A stretch of 58,286 nt of DNA from Brevibacillus reuszeri (GCF_001187725.1 NZ_LGIQ01000007.1:849076-907361), one strand, 5' to 3'. Positions 42,674 to 51,130 are shown, counted from the stretch's first letter. Numbers and translations are program-made. The notes: a model not told the origin generated them from the sequence alone.

Positions 42674-43057
42674 ATGATCAAGTTTATCAAGGACATATAT
42701 AGCAAATTTAAAGAAGATGATTCAGTTCAAAAGTTAAATATCATTAGCAATATTGCAACGTTATTAGGTGTTTCAATTGTAGCAATTGCATCGAATATAG
42801 CATTAAAGGAACTACTTGAAATTCCTTATAGTAAAATATACGAAATAGCTTTTTTCACTGCTGTAGGGTCCATATTACTAGCATGTATTACAATTATTTT
42901 ATGGTTTTCTCTTTTCTACTTAAAAAGATTTATGGCTAAAAATGTTGGTGGAATATTAGGTGGCACTCTGCATTTCTGTATATGTTTAGCAGCGATATCC
43001 TTTTCGATTGTTCTAATTACGATGTTTGCTGATTTTGTTGCGTCAGTAGCACGCTAA
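42674..43057 (+). CDS. Membrane protein, 127 aa
   Basis: Basic N-terminus (MIKFIKDIYSKFKEDD), then three transmembrane helices (about 22-42, 55-78 and 92-120). AGGGTG site. Followed by a terminator. Function unknown; a small membrane effector or transporter-like protein. Confidence 0.62.
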   Translation: MIKFIKDIYSKFKEDDSVQKLNIISNIATLLGVSIVAIASNIALKELLEIPYSKIYEIAFFTAVGSILLACITIILWFSLFYLKRFMAKNVGGILGGTLHFCICLAAISFSIVLITMFADFVASVAR

Positions 43058-43077
43058 AAAAATTGGGGCATTGCTAG

Positions 43078-43098
43078 CCTGCTGCAAAGCAGGTTTTT
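43078..43098 (+). terminator. Intrinsic terminator
   Basis: CCTGCT 43078-43083, loop GCAA, AGCAGG 43088-43093, then TTTTT. Confidence 0.82.
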
Positions 43099-43143
43099 GT
43101 TATTGCGTGTGAATAAAAATATACAATAAATCAGATTTTAATA

Positions 43144-43172
43144 TTGCGCTATTATATAATAGTCGCTATAAT
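43144..43172 (+). promoter_or_regulatory. Promoter of AbrB/MazE-like gene
   Basis: TTGCGC (43144-43149), 17-bp spacer, TATAAT (43167-43172). The spacer is rich in ATTATATAAT, a possible autoregulatory operator. Confidence 0.7.
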
Positions 43173-43207
43173 GGGTATATAAGGAAATGAAAGGTGAGGT
43201 GAACCAA

Positions 43208-43426
43208 TTGCAAGAGAGAAAAGTCATCAAGATTGGAACTAGCTTAGGAGTCTCAATTACTGAGCAATTGAAATTAATTGGAGCAGAGTATGGGGATGCA
43301 TTGTCGGTTGAAGTAAATGAGAATAAGGAAATTGTCATAAAGAAGTTACATAAGATTGAGCTGCCAGATGATCCGAAATTGTTGGCAGAGATTCAGAAAA
43401 TGATTGAGCGGCACAATAGCAAGTGA
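43208..43426 (+). CDS. SpoVT-AbrB / MazE-like DNA-binding protein
   Basis: 72 aa with a swapped-hairpin fold signature: KVIKIGTSLGVSITEQLKLI, GDALSVEVNENKEIVIKK. The C-terminal ~25 residues (LPDDPKLLAEIQKMIERHN) would be the toxin-binding tail in an antitoxin. Start set to TTG behind GGTGAGGTG; ATG at 43187 is a weaker option. May be the antitoxin of the MazF at 41124 or a stand-alone regulator. Confidence 0.8.
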   Translation: MQERKVIKIGTSLGVSITEQLKLIGAEYGDALSVEVNENKEIVIKKLHKIELPDDPKLLAEIQKMIERHNSK

Positions 43427-43439
43427 GGAGCGAATTATT

Positions 43440-43625
43440 ATGAGCAAAAGAATATATTATGTTTCTCAATTTGATGGCGCGGTCCACAATATCAATGATT
43501 CAGAGCACAAATTAATATGTGAAACAGAGGCATATATTGGGCAGGATTGCGGGGAAGACGGATTTAAAGTAAATGAAGAAGTGAAATTATGGACAATTAC
43601 AGAAGTGGCAGAGTTCTTTAAATGA
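43440..43625 (+). CDS. Small protein, 61 aa
   Basis: ATG 14 bp after the AbrB-like gene, behind GAGGAG. Sequence starts MSKRIYYVSQFDGAVHNIND and ends in WTITEVAEFF. Acidic. As the second gene of the operon it might be a partner protein, but it is not recognised. Confidence 0.6.
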   Translation: MSKRIYYVSQFDGAVHNINDSEHKLICETEAYIGQDCGEDGFKVNEEVKLWTITEVAEFFK

Positions 43626-43680
43626 GGCACTATAGTTAAAATCAAAGTCTAATTTTATTTAGAAAATAGGTGCTTATTAT

Positions 43681-44442
43681 ATGAAGTGGGAACCCAATAT
43701 ATATTGGAAGGTCAAGTTTAATGACAAGCCTATATATCTCTCGAAAGACCACAATTGGGCATTTGCTGCATGGGAAATAGAAAAAATAAATGGAAATATT
43801 AAAAATGAATCACTGTTGATACACGTTGATGCCCATTTAGATGACGTTGTAGATGGTGTCTATGTAAAAGGACTTAAAGAAATTGAGACATATGGAGACG
43901 TTTTGAGAGTGGCTCAGAGTTATGAAAGGGGGAGTGAGAAAAGGTCTGAAATCATGATGGAAATAGCCAACTTTATTTGGGCAGGGATAGCAACTGGAAC
44001 TATAGGCGAAACAATTTTTGTTTCTGATGACAAAATGGTGCCTAACAACTTAGAGAGTTTAAGTGGGTTCGTTGATAAGGAATTTTATCAATTTTTACCA
44101 AAGGATTGTAGGTACAAGCAAGTATTTCGTTTCATAGAAGTATCAGACTTTATCAAAAGATTTAATACACATCAACTAAACCATTACAAAGATGGGCGAT
44201 CAATTATTCTAGATCTTGATTTGGACTATTTCAATAAGTCAAAACAGTATCTGGAAGCTGATCTTAAGTCAGAGGATGACATAAGACATGAACTGACAGC
44301 GCTGCGTGATCTATGTGAGTGGGATTTAATAACTGTAGCACTTTCACCAGAATATTGTGGTGGAACGAAACCCTGTGAGAAGTTATTGGATGCTTTTCTA
44401 GATGTGTTTGAGTTAGATATGAATGAGATTACAAATTGGTGA
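43681..44442 (+). CDS. UPF0489 family protein (peptide-arginase-like)
   Basis: 253 aa with the ureohydrolase-type metal motifs HVDAHLDD (48-55) and DLDLDYF (178-184), plus CGGTKPCEKLL near the C-terminus. UPF0489 includes the peptide arginases that turn arginine into ornithine within ribosomal peptides, as well as uncharacterised proteins. No precursor peptide or lanthipeptide genes are visible nearby, so the substrate is open. A small His/Cys-rich protein is encoded next. Confidence 0.8.
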   Translation: MKWEPNIYWKVKFNDKPIYLSKDHNWAFAAWEIEKINGNIKNESLLIHVDAHLDDVVDGVYVKGLKEIETYGDVLRVAQSYERGSEKRSEIMMEIANFIWAGIATGTIGETIFVSDDKMVPNNLESLSGFVDKEFYQFLPKDCRYKQVFRFIEVSDFIKRFNTHQLNHYKDGRSIILDLDLDYFNKSKQYLEADLKSEDDIRHELTALRDLCEWDLITVALSPEYCGGTKPCEKLLDAFLDVFELDMNEITNW

Positions 44443-44471
44443 TAAATTCAATAGTATATAGGGAAGTGAGA

Positions 44472-44795
44472 TTGGTGCTATTTGATTTTTATTTTTCGGA
44501 ATCAATGCTTCTTGCTCAAGAGTGGATGCCACCAATGTTTGATCCTGAACTCCAAGAACGAGTTACAGATTCCATAAACAGCGTTTTTATAAATGGTGAG
44601 CTGCTACGATACACAGTAATGTGTAGACATGGGAAAGATCATGGATGCAATCACGCAGACGTGCTCTTTTTAGGAACGGCAACAATTGATGAAATAAGAT
44701 GTAATGACCCAAATGCAAAGTTACCTGTAGAATTATCAGAAAAGTATTATGAGATGAAGAAATTGATGAAAGAGCTTGAAGAGAAGATTCACTAA
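44472..44795 (+). CDS. Small protein with His/Cys-rich segment
   Basis: 107 aa, TTG start behind GGGAAG. Central CRHGKDHGCNHAD could bind a metal ion; C-terminus is a charged helix (YYEMKKLMKELEEKI). Directly follows the UPF0489 gene and may work with it. Unrecognised. Confidence 0.58.
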   Translation: MVLFDFYFSESMLLAQEWMPPMFDPELQERVTDSINSVFINGELLRYTVMCRHGKDHGCNHADVLFLGTATIDEIRCNDPNAKLPVELSEKYYEMKKLMKELEEKIH

Positions 44796-44832
44796 TAAAA
44801 GGAGAATTTCATTTGAAAGGAATGAGTAGTTA

Positions 44833-45057
44833 ATGATCTGGATAGTATGTGTAGACTTTAATCTTGATCCGCAAGTTAATGTGTTCGGTGATGACATAAG
44901 TGCTAACGAACACTATAAAAATGTACTTGAAACGTTTGAGGAAGAAATCAGGGATGGCTCAGCTACAGTTTACATGTGTAAGGTAGAAAAGTTTAATGGT
45001 AGTCCTATAACCTATGATGAGAATGGAATTCCTAGAAAGTTAGTTATAACTGAATAA
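44833..45057 (+). CDS. Small protein, 74 aa
   Basis: Compact alpha/beta protein MIWIVCVDFNLDPQVNVFGD with acidic helix. Weak ribosome binding site. Unrecognised. Confidence 0.5.
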   Translation: MIWIVCVDFNLDPQVNVFGDDISANEHYKNVLETFEEEIRDGSATVYMCKVEKFNGSPITYDENGIPRKLVITE

Positions 45058-45091
45058 ATGAAGATATTGATTGGGAAAGGGAGGGTTAGTA

Positions 45092-45901
45092 ATGGCAAGA
45101 AAAAAGACTGAAGTGGATCAAGAGTTACTCAAACAGCAAAAATTAAAACGTGATTTGGAAGAGCTAGTTAATAAACTTAAATTCATTCCTAGCCCTACAT
45201 ATTCATTTCAAATTGGTGATGCTGTAACTATTGGCAACCTCAAGGATGTGACCATTAGTGACATTCTCCATGATGGTAAAATATACGAATTAACCTATAC
45301 ACATGTAAATAGCAACTATGGAGATCCAATAGAAACACCAGATAGTAAACGATACTCAGCATGGATGGATATTCGACCATTAATTGAGGTACAACCAGAA
45401 TCACTTATTAAAAATGCTGATATTAGAATGAGTTTTCAACAAAATGAGTTAAGTTCTCTTTTCTCAAAGGTGTATCATTTCGGTGTGAATTTTGATCCTG
45501 AATATCAACGTGATTATGTCTGGCAGCTAGAAGATAAAGAAAGCTTGATTGACTCCATTTTTAACAACGTAGAAATAGGTAAATTTGCTTTTATTCGCTA
45601 CGATGATGAGAAATGGACTGCAACTGGTTATAGCTATGAAGTCCTTGATGGTAAACAGAGAATGAGAGCGATACTTGACTTTTATGAAGATCGTTTTACC
45701 CACAAGGGAAAGAAGTTCAGTGAATTATCGATTAAAGATCGGAATCACTTTAAACGATATACAATTTCTGTGGCAGAAGTTAGCGATCTTTCCGAGGAGC
45801 AAATCTTACGTTACTTTATCAAGTTAAACACTAGCGGTAAAGTAATGGAGAAGGAGCATGTTGAAAAAGTTCGACAAATGCTTGACGAGGAAACACAATA
45901 A
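45092..45901 (+). CDS. DUF262-like ParB/GmrS-fold protein
   Basis: 269 aa. An N-terminal beta-rich domain (about 40-110) precedes a DUF262 core: FDPEYQRDYVWQLEDKESLI, EVLDGKQRMRAI and YFIKLNTSGKVM. These are the nucleotide-binding signatures of the GmrS half of GmrSD type IV restriction enzymes and of ParB-like NTPases. The GmrD (HNH nuclease) half is absent, and the protein is short for GmrS. It may be a stand-alone NTPase regulator or a defence component acting with neighbours. GGGAGGG site. Confidence 0.78.
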   Translation: MARKKTEVDQELLKQQKLKRDLEELVNKLKFIPSPTYSFQIGDAVTIGNLKDVTISDILHDGKIYELTYTHVNSNYGDPIETPDSKRYSAWMDIRPLIEVQPESLIKNADIRMSFQQNELSSLFSKVYHFGVNFDPEYQRDYVWQLEDKESLIDSIFNNVEIGKFAFIRYDDEKWTATGYSYEVLDGKQRMRAILDFYEDRFTHKGKKFSELSIKDRNHFKRYTISVAEVSDLSEEQILRYFIKLNTSGKVMEKEHVEKVRQMLDEETQ

Positions 45902-45930
45902 AAGATGGTATTTAACAGAAAGGGGTTAGT

Positions 45931-46488
45931 ATGAATTTCAGCATAACAGAGATATTGGGGGTTCTTGGTTTTATTTTGGCCCTAATTAATCTTGGGATAT
46001 CCTTATACAAAGATTTCTACAGGAAGCCAACGCTTCATTATAAATTAAAGAACTATGCAAAATCCGAAAAGAATGGGGACTTTTCTTTTCAAGTTTCAAT
46101 ACGACTGATTGCAAAGCATGGGGACGTATACCTCACGGGTGCAAAAGTAAAAAATCAAGGTTTGGTTAATAAAAATGTATTTGCACTAACGACTGACAAG
46201 ATAACAGCAAAAGCTTTTAACGATGGGAAGGTCGATATTAAGACAGCAGTAAATTTTATGAATGAGGATATGAGCCTAAACACCATCAATGATATTTTTG
46301 TAAATGCTGAAACTGCTAAAGGTATTGAGAAAATTGAAGTGGATGATCTATTGATTAAAAATCAATCTGCATTAACTTTGAATTTTTATTTCTCAACCTA
46401 TAACAGAGATAAAGCTAGTATTCCACTCGAAGATTGGAAGTTTGTTATAACTACTGACTATCAGGAAATTCAGATTGATTTGCCATAA
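45931..46488 (+). CDS. Membrane-anchored protein, 185 aa
   Basis: One N-terminal membrane helix (ILGVLGFILALINLGISLY) and a cytosolic, beta-rich domain. AAAGGGG site. Between DUF262 and winged-helix genes. Unrecognised. Confidence 0.6.
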   Translation: MNFSITEILGVLGFILALINLGISLYKDFYRKPTLHYKLKNYAKSEKNGDFSFQVSIRLIAKHGDVYLTGAKVKNQGLVNKNVFALTTDKITAKAFNDGKVDIKTAVNFMNEDMSLNTINDIFVNAETAKGIEKIEVDDLLIKNQSALTLNFYFSTYNRDKASIPLEDWKFVITTDYQEIQIDLP

Positions 46489-46519
46489 AATGAAGATTTA
46501 GTTGGAAAGTTGGTAAGCA

Positions 46520-46945
46520 ATGGATGAGTCATTGTTAGAGGATTTAATTGAATCAAAGGAATTCAAAACAGTTTCTAAGTACCGCCATATTCTTAATTTG
46601 CTTCTGAGCAAGGCTGATGATAACGGGATTGCAAGAATTAGCCAACCTGAAATAGCAACGATGATGGGACTATCTCAGACAGCTGTTGCAAACAAGTTTA
46701 AGTTTTTAAGAAAGTATGGATTAATAGAAAAAGTTGGAGAGAAAAATGCTTATAAGGTATTAAGCACCAACCTTTTGAGTAAAACTCCTTTTGGTACAAT
46801 GTTTGCAATTGTAAGGCTCATAGAAGACAATCCTGAAGTCTTCAGCAGCTTTGCTAAGCAGTCCGAGATTCTGGGTGTTTCAATGAATGAAATACAGGTT
46901 GCTTGGGGGTTCTTATCATACTATACAGGAACAAAGTACAAATAA
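46520..46945 (+). CDS. Winged-helix regulator
   Basis: 141 aa. Residues ~20-70 give a clear winged helix (RISQPEIATMMGLSQTAVAN, KFKFLRKYGLIEKVG) of the type in plasmid copy-control and MarR-like proteins. The C-terminal half is helical. Probably a local regulator of the neighbouring FRG gene, which starts 46 bp later. Confidence 0.7.
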   Translation: MDESLLEDLIESKEFKTVSKYRHILNLLLSKADDNGIARISQPEIATMMGLSQTAVANKFKFLRKYGLIEKVGEKNAYKVLSTNLLSKTPFGTMFAIVRLIEDNPEVFSSFAKQSEILGVSMNEIQVAWGFLSYYTGTKYK

Positions 46946-46961
46946 AACGGTGATTTGATCG
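46941..46961 (+). repeat. Recurrent gene-boundary motif (copy 1)
   Basis: AATAAAACGGTGATTTGATC, containing the stop codon of the preceding gene. One of four near-identical copies; see 48722, 50447 and 51111. Confidence 0.6.
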
Positions 46962-46991
46962 TTTGCTTACTATGAATTTCAAGGAGGGCTT

Positions 46992-47810
46992 ATGGGCTTT
47001 TCTAATGAGTGGAAAAAGGTACTTGACGATATTTATGACTTCGAGGAACGAACCAAAACACGACGTGTGTGGTATCGAGGACACAGTAAATCATCATACT
47101 TATTAAAATCAGGATTATTCAGAGACAAAGAAGAAGAACTATTAACTTATCTTAGTAATGAATTAGATAGTTATCGGGTATTTGAAAATCTTGGAGCGTT
47201 TTGTCATGACAAGAAAGATTGGGACTTATTATTCTTAATGCAGCACCATGGTGCAAAAACAAGATTATTAGATTGGACTGAATCCTTCGCAGTGGCATTA
47301 TTTTTTGCATGTGCAAGTTGGGATGAGAGAATTGGGAGTGCAAGGGTATGGCTACTTAACCCAGCGAGCTTGAATACCTTATCAATAGGAGTCCCAAACA
47401 GTGTTCCAGTTAGTTTTTTTGGAAGTTATGAGTCCCATGTAAAACTTGAAACAAAATTCCCAGTTAATTCTGTTGCTATTTATCCTCCACGAAATAACCA
47501 AAGAATCCTCAGACAAAGCGGTGTGTTTACAGTGCAAGGGAATACAATAAAATCTTTAGACGAAGAATTTGATGGACAACTATTAAAGAATGGCGATTTA
47601 GCGGTAATCGACATAACACCTGATTTAAAAGATGACGCTTTTCGATATTTAGAACATTGTGGGATTGATTATTTCAAGCTATACCCAGATTTAGAGGGGT
47701 TGGCGAAATATACTAATCACTTTAATAAAAAACAAAAAGAATTATGGAAATCACTGGGAGCAGAGAGTAACTTTTCTAACGAGGAAATTCGTAAAAAGTA
47801 TTTTGAATGA
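46992..47810 (+). CDS. FRG-domain protein
   Basis: 272 aa. FRG signature VWYRGHSKSSYLLKSGLFR (R29, G30, H31) and MQHHGAKTRLLDWTESF (H85, H86, D94, W95), then VALFFACA. FRG proteins are widespread in accessory regions; the fold contains conserved Arg and His residues that suggest an enzyme acting on a nucleotide-like ligand, but the activity is not established to my knowledge. Preceded by a winged-helix gene. AAGGAGGG site. Confidence 0.85.
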   Translation: MGFSNEWKKVLDDIYDFEERTKTRRVWYRGHSKSSYLLKSGLFRDKEEELLTYLSNELDSYRVFENLGAFCHDKKDWDLLFLMQHHGAKTRLLDWTESFAVALFFACASWDERIGSARVWLLNPASLNTLSIGVPNSVPVSFFGSYESHVKLETKFPVNSVAIYPPRNNQRILRQSGVFTVQGNTIKSLDEEFDGQLLKNGDLAVIDITPDLKDDAFRYLEHCGIDYFKLYPDLEGLAKYTNHFNKKQKELWKSLGAESNFSNEEIRKKYFE

Positions 47811-47876
47811 GGCATTTCATATTACAAAGCATTTGATAAAAAGGTAATTTTATCTTGGAATGAAAGAGGTTATTCA

Positions 47877-48710
47877 ATGAAATTTCCAATTATTTTATCT
47901 AAACAGTCTGACACTAATGGGAAGGTTGTCTATGAGTATACAAATTTCGATAAAATGCCAAACGGATATATCATCATATCTAAGGACCTGGAAACCGTTT
48001 CCGATAACAACATACCAAATATGGAGAACAGTATAGATTTCGGACAGGAGGTAGCAGATCAACTTTTACCTTTGGCATTGTCAAAAGAATTACCTACATT
48101 TTTCACGCTGTTAGTAGATCAACCGTTTTCAAGTGCATTTATTTGTATAACAAACATTGGTGAAAACTTTCAAATCTTTGAATATGCTCTCGAAACCCCG
48201 AAAATGGGGCGTATTGAGCTTTCTCTAAACGAAAATCACTTAGTTGAATCCATTATACATCTTGAGATGTATGATCAAGGAGTTGCTAAAAAAGTAGCCG
48301 ACTTTTTACTAACCAACTCGACACATCCTTTGGAAGACATGATTTCAATTAATATTACTTTTGAAGAATTGCAAGAAAGAAGGTTCAAAGAGATCCCTCA
48401 TCAAGACCTCTCACTTGCGGACATTCCTACCCCATATGACAATTGGATTAATATTGCCGACTTCGCTACAACATTCTTTCCCGAAGGAGACATTCATAAA
48501 TTCATTGATAATAGGAATCGATTAAGAGATGCTTTTCGAAAAGAGATAGATTTGTCTTCTTTTTCATTTGACGATCTGAGAACGTTTCTATCTGTGGAGG
48601 AAAGGGGCAGTAACCACAGAGGTGATTCACCTTCTGGAGAAACGATGGTTTTAGTTTATCAGGTTGTAAATGCTATTCGTGATAAGGTTGCCTTTGGTCA
48701 CAAAGTATAA
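47877..48710 (+). CDS. Hypothetical protein, 277 aa
   Basis: Two apparent parts: an alpha/beta N-terminal domain (about 1-165) and a C-terminal helical part with FATTFFPEGDIHKFIDNRNR and ERGSNHRGDSPSGE. GAGG site upstream. No family recognised. Confidence 0.6.
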   Translation: MKFPIILSKQSDTNGKVVYEYTNFDKMPNGYIIISKDLETVSDNNIPNMENSIDFGQEVADQLLPLALSKELPTFFTLLVDQPFSSAFICITNIGENFQIFEYALETPKMGRIELSLNENHLVESIIHLEMYDQGVAKKVADFLLTNSTHPLEDMISINITFEELQERRFKEIPHQDLSLADIPTPYDNWINIADFATTFFPEGDIHKFIDNRNRLRDAFRKEIDLSSFSFDDLRTFLSVEERGSNHRGDSPSGETMVLVYQVVNAIRDKVAFGHKV

Positions 48711-48721
48711 GTCTTTAAAGT

Positions 48722-48742
48722 AAATAAAACAGCGATTTGATC
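48722..48742 (+). repeat. Recurrent gene-boundary motif (copy 2)
   Basis: AATAAAACAGCGATTTGATC, ten bases behind the stop of the 47877 gene. Confidence 0.6.
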
Positions 48743-48748
48743 AGAAAC

Positions 48749-49093
48749 ATGGAGGAGAAGAATATCAAAATCCTATTTATTTGTAGCAGAAATAAATGGC
48801 GAAGCCTGACGGCAGAAAAGATTTTTCAAGGATTCAACAATTATGATGTTAGATCTGCTGGTACAGAAGAGAATGCTCGAATAAAAGTCACTAGTGGTCA
48901 TATTGGATGGGCTGACTTGATCTTTACAATGGAGAAAAAGCATGATAGAAGGCTAAAGGATAAATTCGGAGTAAGTCTCTTAGGTAAGAAGATTATCTGT
49001 TTAAGCATACCTGATGATTATGAATTCATGGATGAAGATCTTATCGAAATACTTAAATCTAGAGTGTCTGAGTACATTGATGTGCCAGAGTGA
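48749..49093 (+). CDS. Low-molecular-weight phosphotyrosine-phosphatase-like protein
   Basis: 114 aa from ATG. The phosphatase loop is ICSRNKWRSLTAE (C-x5-R-S), and SAGTEE plus WADLIFTME match the family; the C-terminal Asp region is shortened. Family members with the CSRNKWRS loop are a small-size subgroup. The only ATG (48749) overlaps GGAGGAG; the natural start by alignment would be ATC at 48764 (reading I-K-I-L-F-I-C where relatives have M-K-I-L-F-I-C), eight nt behind that site. So it may use an AUC start or be expressed weakly from the ATG. Confidence 0.75.
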   Translation: MEEKNIKILFICSRNKWRSLTAEKIFQGFNNYDVRSAGTEENARIKVTSGHIGWADLIFTMEKKHDRRLKDKFGVSLLGKKIICLSIPDDYEFMDEDLIEILKSRVSEYIDVPE

Positions 49094-49130
49094 ATGAAAT
49101 ATCGTTTTTATGGGGAAGGGATGAGTTCTT

Positions 49131-49712
49131 GTGGTGAAATTTTCATATGTCCTAAATGGCATTGGATGGGCTGATTCTTTTCTACAAATAAATGATAAGA
49201 CATGCTATTTCTCTCCAAGTTATTTAACTGAGCCTCTCATTGATTTAGTGGAGGGCATGTTAAGCCTAATGTACGAAATAATTCCCAGTGATGAAGTGAA
49301 ACAAGAAGTCAGTTTTGATTGGAATTTCGAACCAATAGGTTCAAACTGGTTTATCAGAAGAGTGGATAGTAATACCTTAAGGATAAAAATCACCACATAT
49401 CAAGACATAGACAATAAAAGTATAGGAACTCCTAATATCGAACTTGATGCAAATTGTGATTTAAACTTATTTTTAGCTGAATTAATCAATGTACTAGAGT
49501 TGCTTTTAAAGAAGTGTGGAATTGTAGGATATAAGAGCACTTGGTATCATTATGACTTTCCAATTAGTGGATATCTGAAATTGAAGTATTACTATTTACA
49601 TCGCAAAGAGTTTCCAGAAGAAAAAATTAAAGAGGATGGATACATTGAATATAGTAAAAGCAATCTAGATGAGGAATTAGCTATGCTAATAGATATTACC
49701 CGTCTTACATAA
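49131..49712 (+). CDS. Hypothetical protein, 193 aa
   Basis: GTG start. Beta-rich N-terminus (FSYVLNGIGWADSFLQINDK) with an aromatic-rich middle and a helical, acidic C-terminus. Size and composition fit immunity-type proteins against polymorphic toxins, but no family is recognised. Confidence 0.58.
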   Translation: MVKFSYVLNGIGWADSFLQINDKTCYFSPSYLTEPLIDLVEGMLSLMYEIIPSDEVKQEVSFDWNFEPIGSNWFIRRVDSNTLRIKITTYQDIDNKSIGTPNIELDANCDLNLFLAELINVLELLLKKCGIVGYKSTWYHYDFPISGYLKLKYYYLHRKEFPEEKIKEDGYIEYSKSNLDEELAMLIDITRLT

Positions 49713-49780
49713 TTAGCAGCGTTGTTCTATTTTTATAGTCAGATCAAATTGGCATTTTATTAAATTTATTGGAGGTTGTT

Positions 49781-50173
49781 TTGAAAGTCCAATTTCTTCA
49801 GAAAGAAATCTGGTTACAGAATAAAAAATACACTGTTTTAACTCCTGCATTTAATACGAAGGATATATTTGCATGTGAGTTTGATAAAAACATGTTTATG
49901 ATTTTTGGCAATCAACAATCGTTGCAGTATTTAGCTTGTGTTCTACTTTTAGGTGCTGATAACAGAGACAAGATAATTTATATAGCAAACATGGAAAAAG
50001 ACTTACCTATTCATTTACATAGATTTTCACAAAAGAAAAAGAACAATGAACTTGTTCTACTTCATCACTCACTACAGCTGAATTTGAATCAATGGAAAGA
50101 TCTAAGGCAAAAATTACATCAGCAAAAAGGATTAGAAGCTTTGAAATTAATCCAAGAAAATTCTCTGATTTGA
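49781..50173 (+). CDS. Hypothetical protein, 130 aa
   Basis: TTG start five nt behind GGAGG. Alpha/beta N-terminus, basic helical C-terminus (LNQWKDLRQKLHQQKGLEAL). Unrecognised. Confidence 0.6.
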   Translation: MKVQFLQKEIWLQNKKYTVLTPAFNTKDIFACEFDKNMFMIFGNQQSLQYLACVLLLGADNRDKIIYIANMEKDLPIHLHRFSQKKKNNELVLLHHSLQLNLNQWKDLRQKLHQQKGLEALKLIQENSLI

Positions 50174-50451
50174 ATTATAATGATTATAGGAGATTCCATT
50201 ATAAGGAAAATAAAGATAAGATCTTGATTAAGAGTGATTATAATACTCTTTTTATAATTGGAAGCAAAATAGTATTTGAATACGCTTCTGGTTTTTTTGA
50301 ACCACTTTCAAGAACGGGAGCAGGTTCATTTCTAAGGAGTTTTGGTCATGATCACTATCATTTAGATTTATTCACACTAAACACTCAAGGTCTTTGTGTT
50401 GATTACTACGACAAAGCATTATGGAACAAACACTTAAAAGATATTGAATAA
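50092..50451 (+). CDS. Hypothetical protein, start uncertain
   Basis: 119 aa if read from ATG 50092, overlapping the preceding gene by 82 bp, but no ribosome binding site is present there. The coherent domain begins about 50155 (FSDLNYNDYRRFHYKENK) and includes GAGSFLRSFGHDHYHLDLF. Either the start is non-standard or the gene's front has been replaced. Confidence 0.45.
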   Translation: MERSKAKITSAKRIRSFEINPRKFSDLNYNDYRRFHYKENKDKILIKSDYNTLFIIGSKIVFEYASGFFEPLSRTGAGSFLRSFGHDHYHLDLFTLNTQGLCVDYYDKALWNKHLKDIE

Positions 50452-50466
50452 AATGGGGATTTGATT
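50447..50466 (+). repeat. Recurrent gene-boundary motif (copy 3)
   Basis: AATAAAATGGGGATTTGATT, containing the stop of the preceding gene. Confidence 0.6.
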
Positions 50467-50486
50467 AAAAGTGATTGGGGGCTGTT

Positions 50487-50789
50487 ATGGAATTTGAAGG
50501 TGTAGACTGGACAGAGCTATCGATCTACTTTGAAGTTGTTGAACAAGATTATGATGGTGGTCAGGATGAGAAAGTTTTACTTTTGACTAAGGAATTCCTC
50601 CAGTCTGTATTAATGTCAGATAGAGAAACAGAAGTTGCTTATGGAATAAGGCAATTTTTAACGAAGTTATATAACAACTCCATAGAATATAAACACAATG
50701 CCCCAATTTGGAAAGGGCTGCTTGAAGTAAATGATGATTTTACGTTAATTAAATACACTATACTTTTATTAGAACATATGTGGTATTAA
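50487..50789 (+). CDS. Small acidic protein, 100 aa
   Basis: Start MEFEGVDWTE behind GGGGG. Helical, acidic; resembles CdiI-type or other immunity proteins in size and charge (LSIYFEVVEQDYDGGQDEKV), without a recognised family. Confidence 0.58.
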   Translation: MEFEGVDWTELSIYFEVVEQDYDGGQDEKVLLLTKEFLQSVLMSDRETEVAYGIRQFLTKLYNNSIEYKHNAPIWKGLLEVNDDFTLIKYTILLLEHMWY

Positions 50790-50833
50790 GGAAATCATAT
50801 GAAATGTTAATTTGATTGAGAGGCGATTGGAAA

Positions 50834-51115
50834 ATGGAGAAAGAATCAATTATAACTTTTGAGCACTTTATGGCTATGTATTATTGCAATAATAATGAGA
50901 AGCCAAGTCAATTTACACTTAGTAAATTTAGTAGCTATTATCGAACAATGGAAGATCAAGAAGCAGTAAATGACCTTCTGAGAGATTTGGCTTTAATCAA
51001 GACTGAGGTATATGACAATGATCTCTATGATACTTTAAAACGATATGGTTTTGGAATTTCAATTAATGAATTTCGATTATTAATCGATCCATTGATTAGT
51101 GCACTGAACGAATAA
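50834..51115 (+). CDS. Small acidic protein, 93 aa
   Basis: Start MEKESIITFE behind GAGG. Helical with FMAMYYCNNNEKPSQF and an acidic middle. Unrecognised. Confidence 0.58.
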   Translation: MEKESIITFEHFMAMYYCNNNEKPSQFTLSKFSSYYRTMEDQEAVNDLLRDLALIKTEVYDNDLYDTLKRYGFGISINEFRLLIDPLISALNE

Positions 51116-51130
51116 AATGAGGGTTTGATT
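51111..51130 (+). repeat. Recurrent gene-boundary motif (copy 4)
   Basis: AATAAAATGAGGGTTTGATT. Here the GAGGG inside the motif is also the ribosome binding site of the next gene. Confidence 0.6.
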
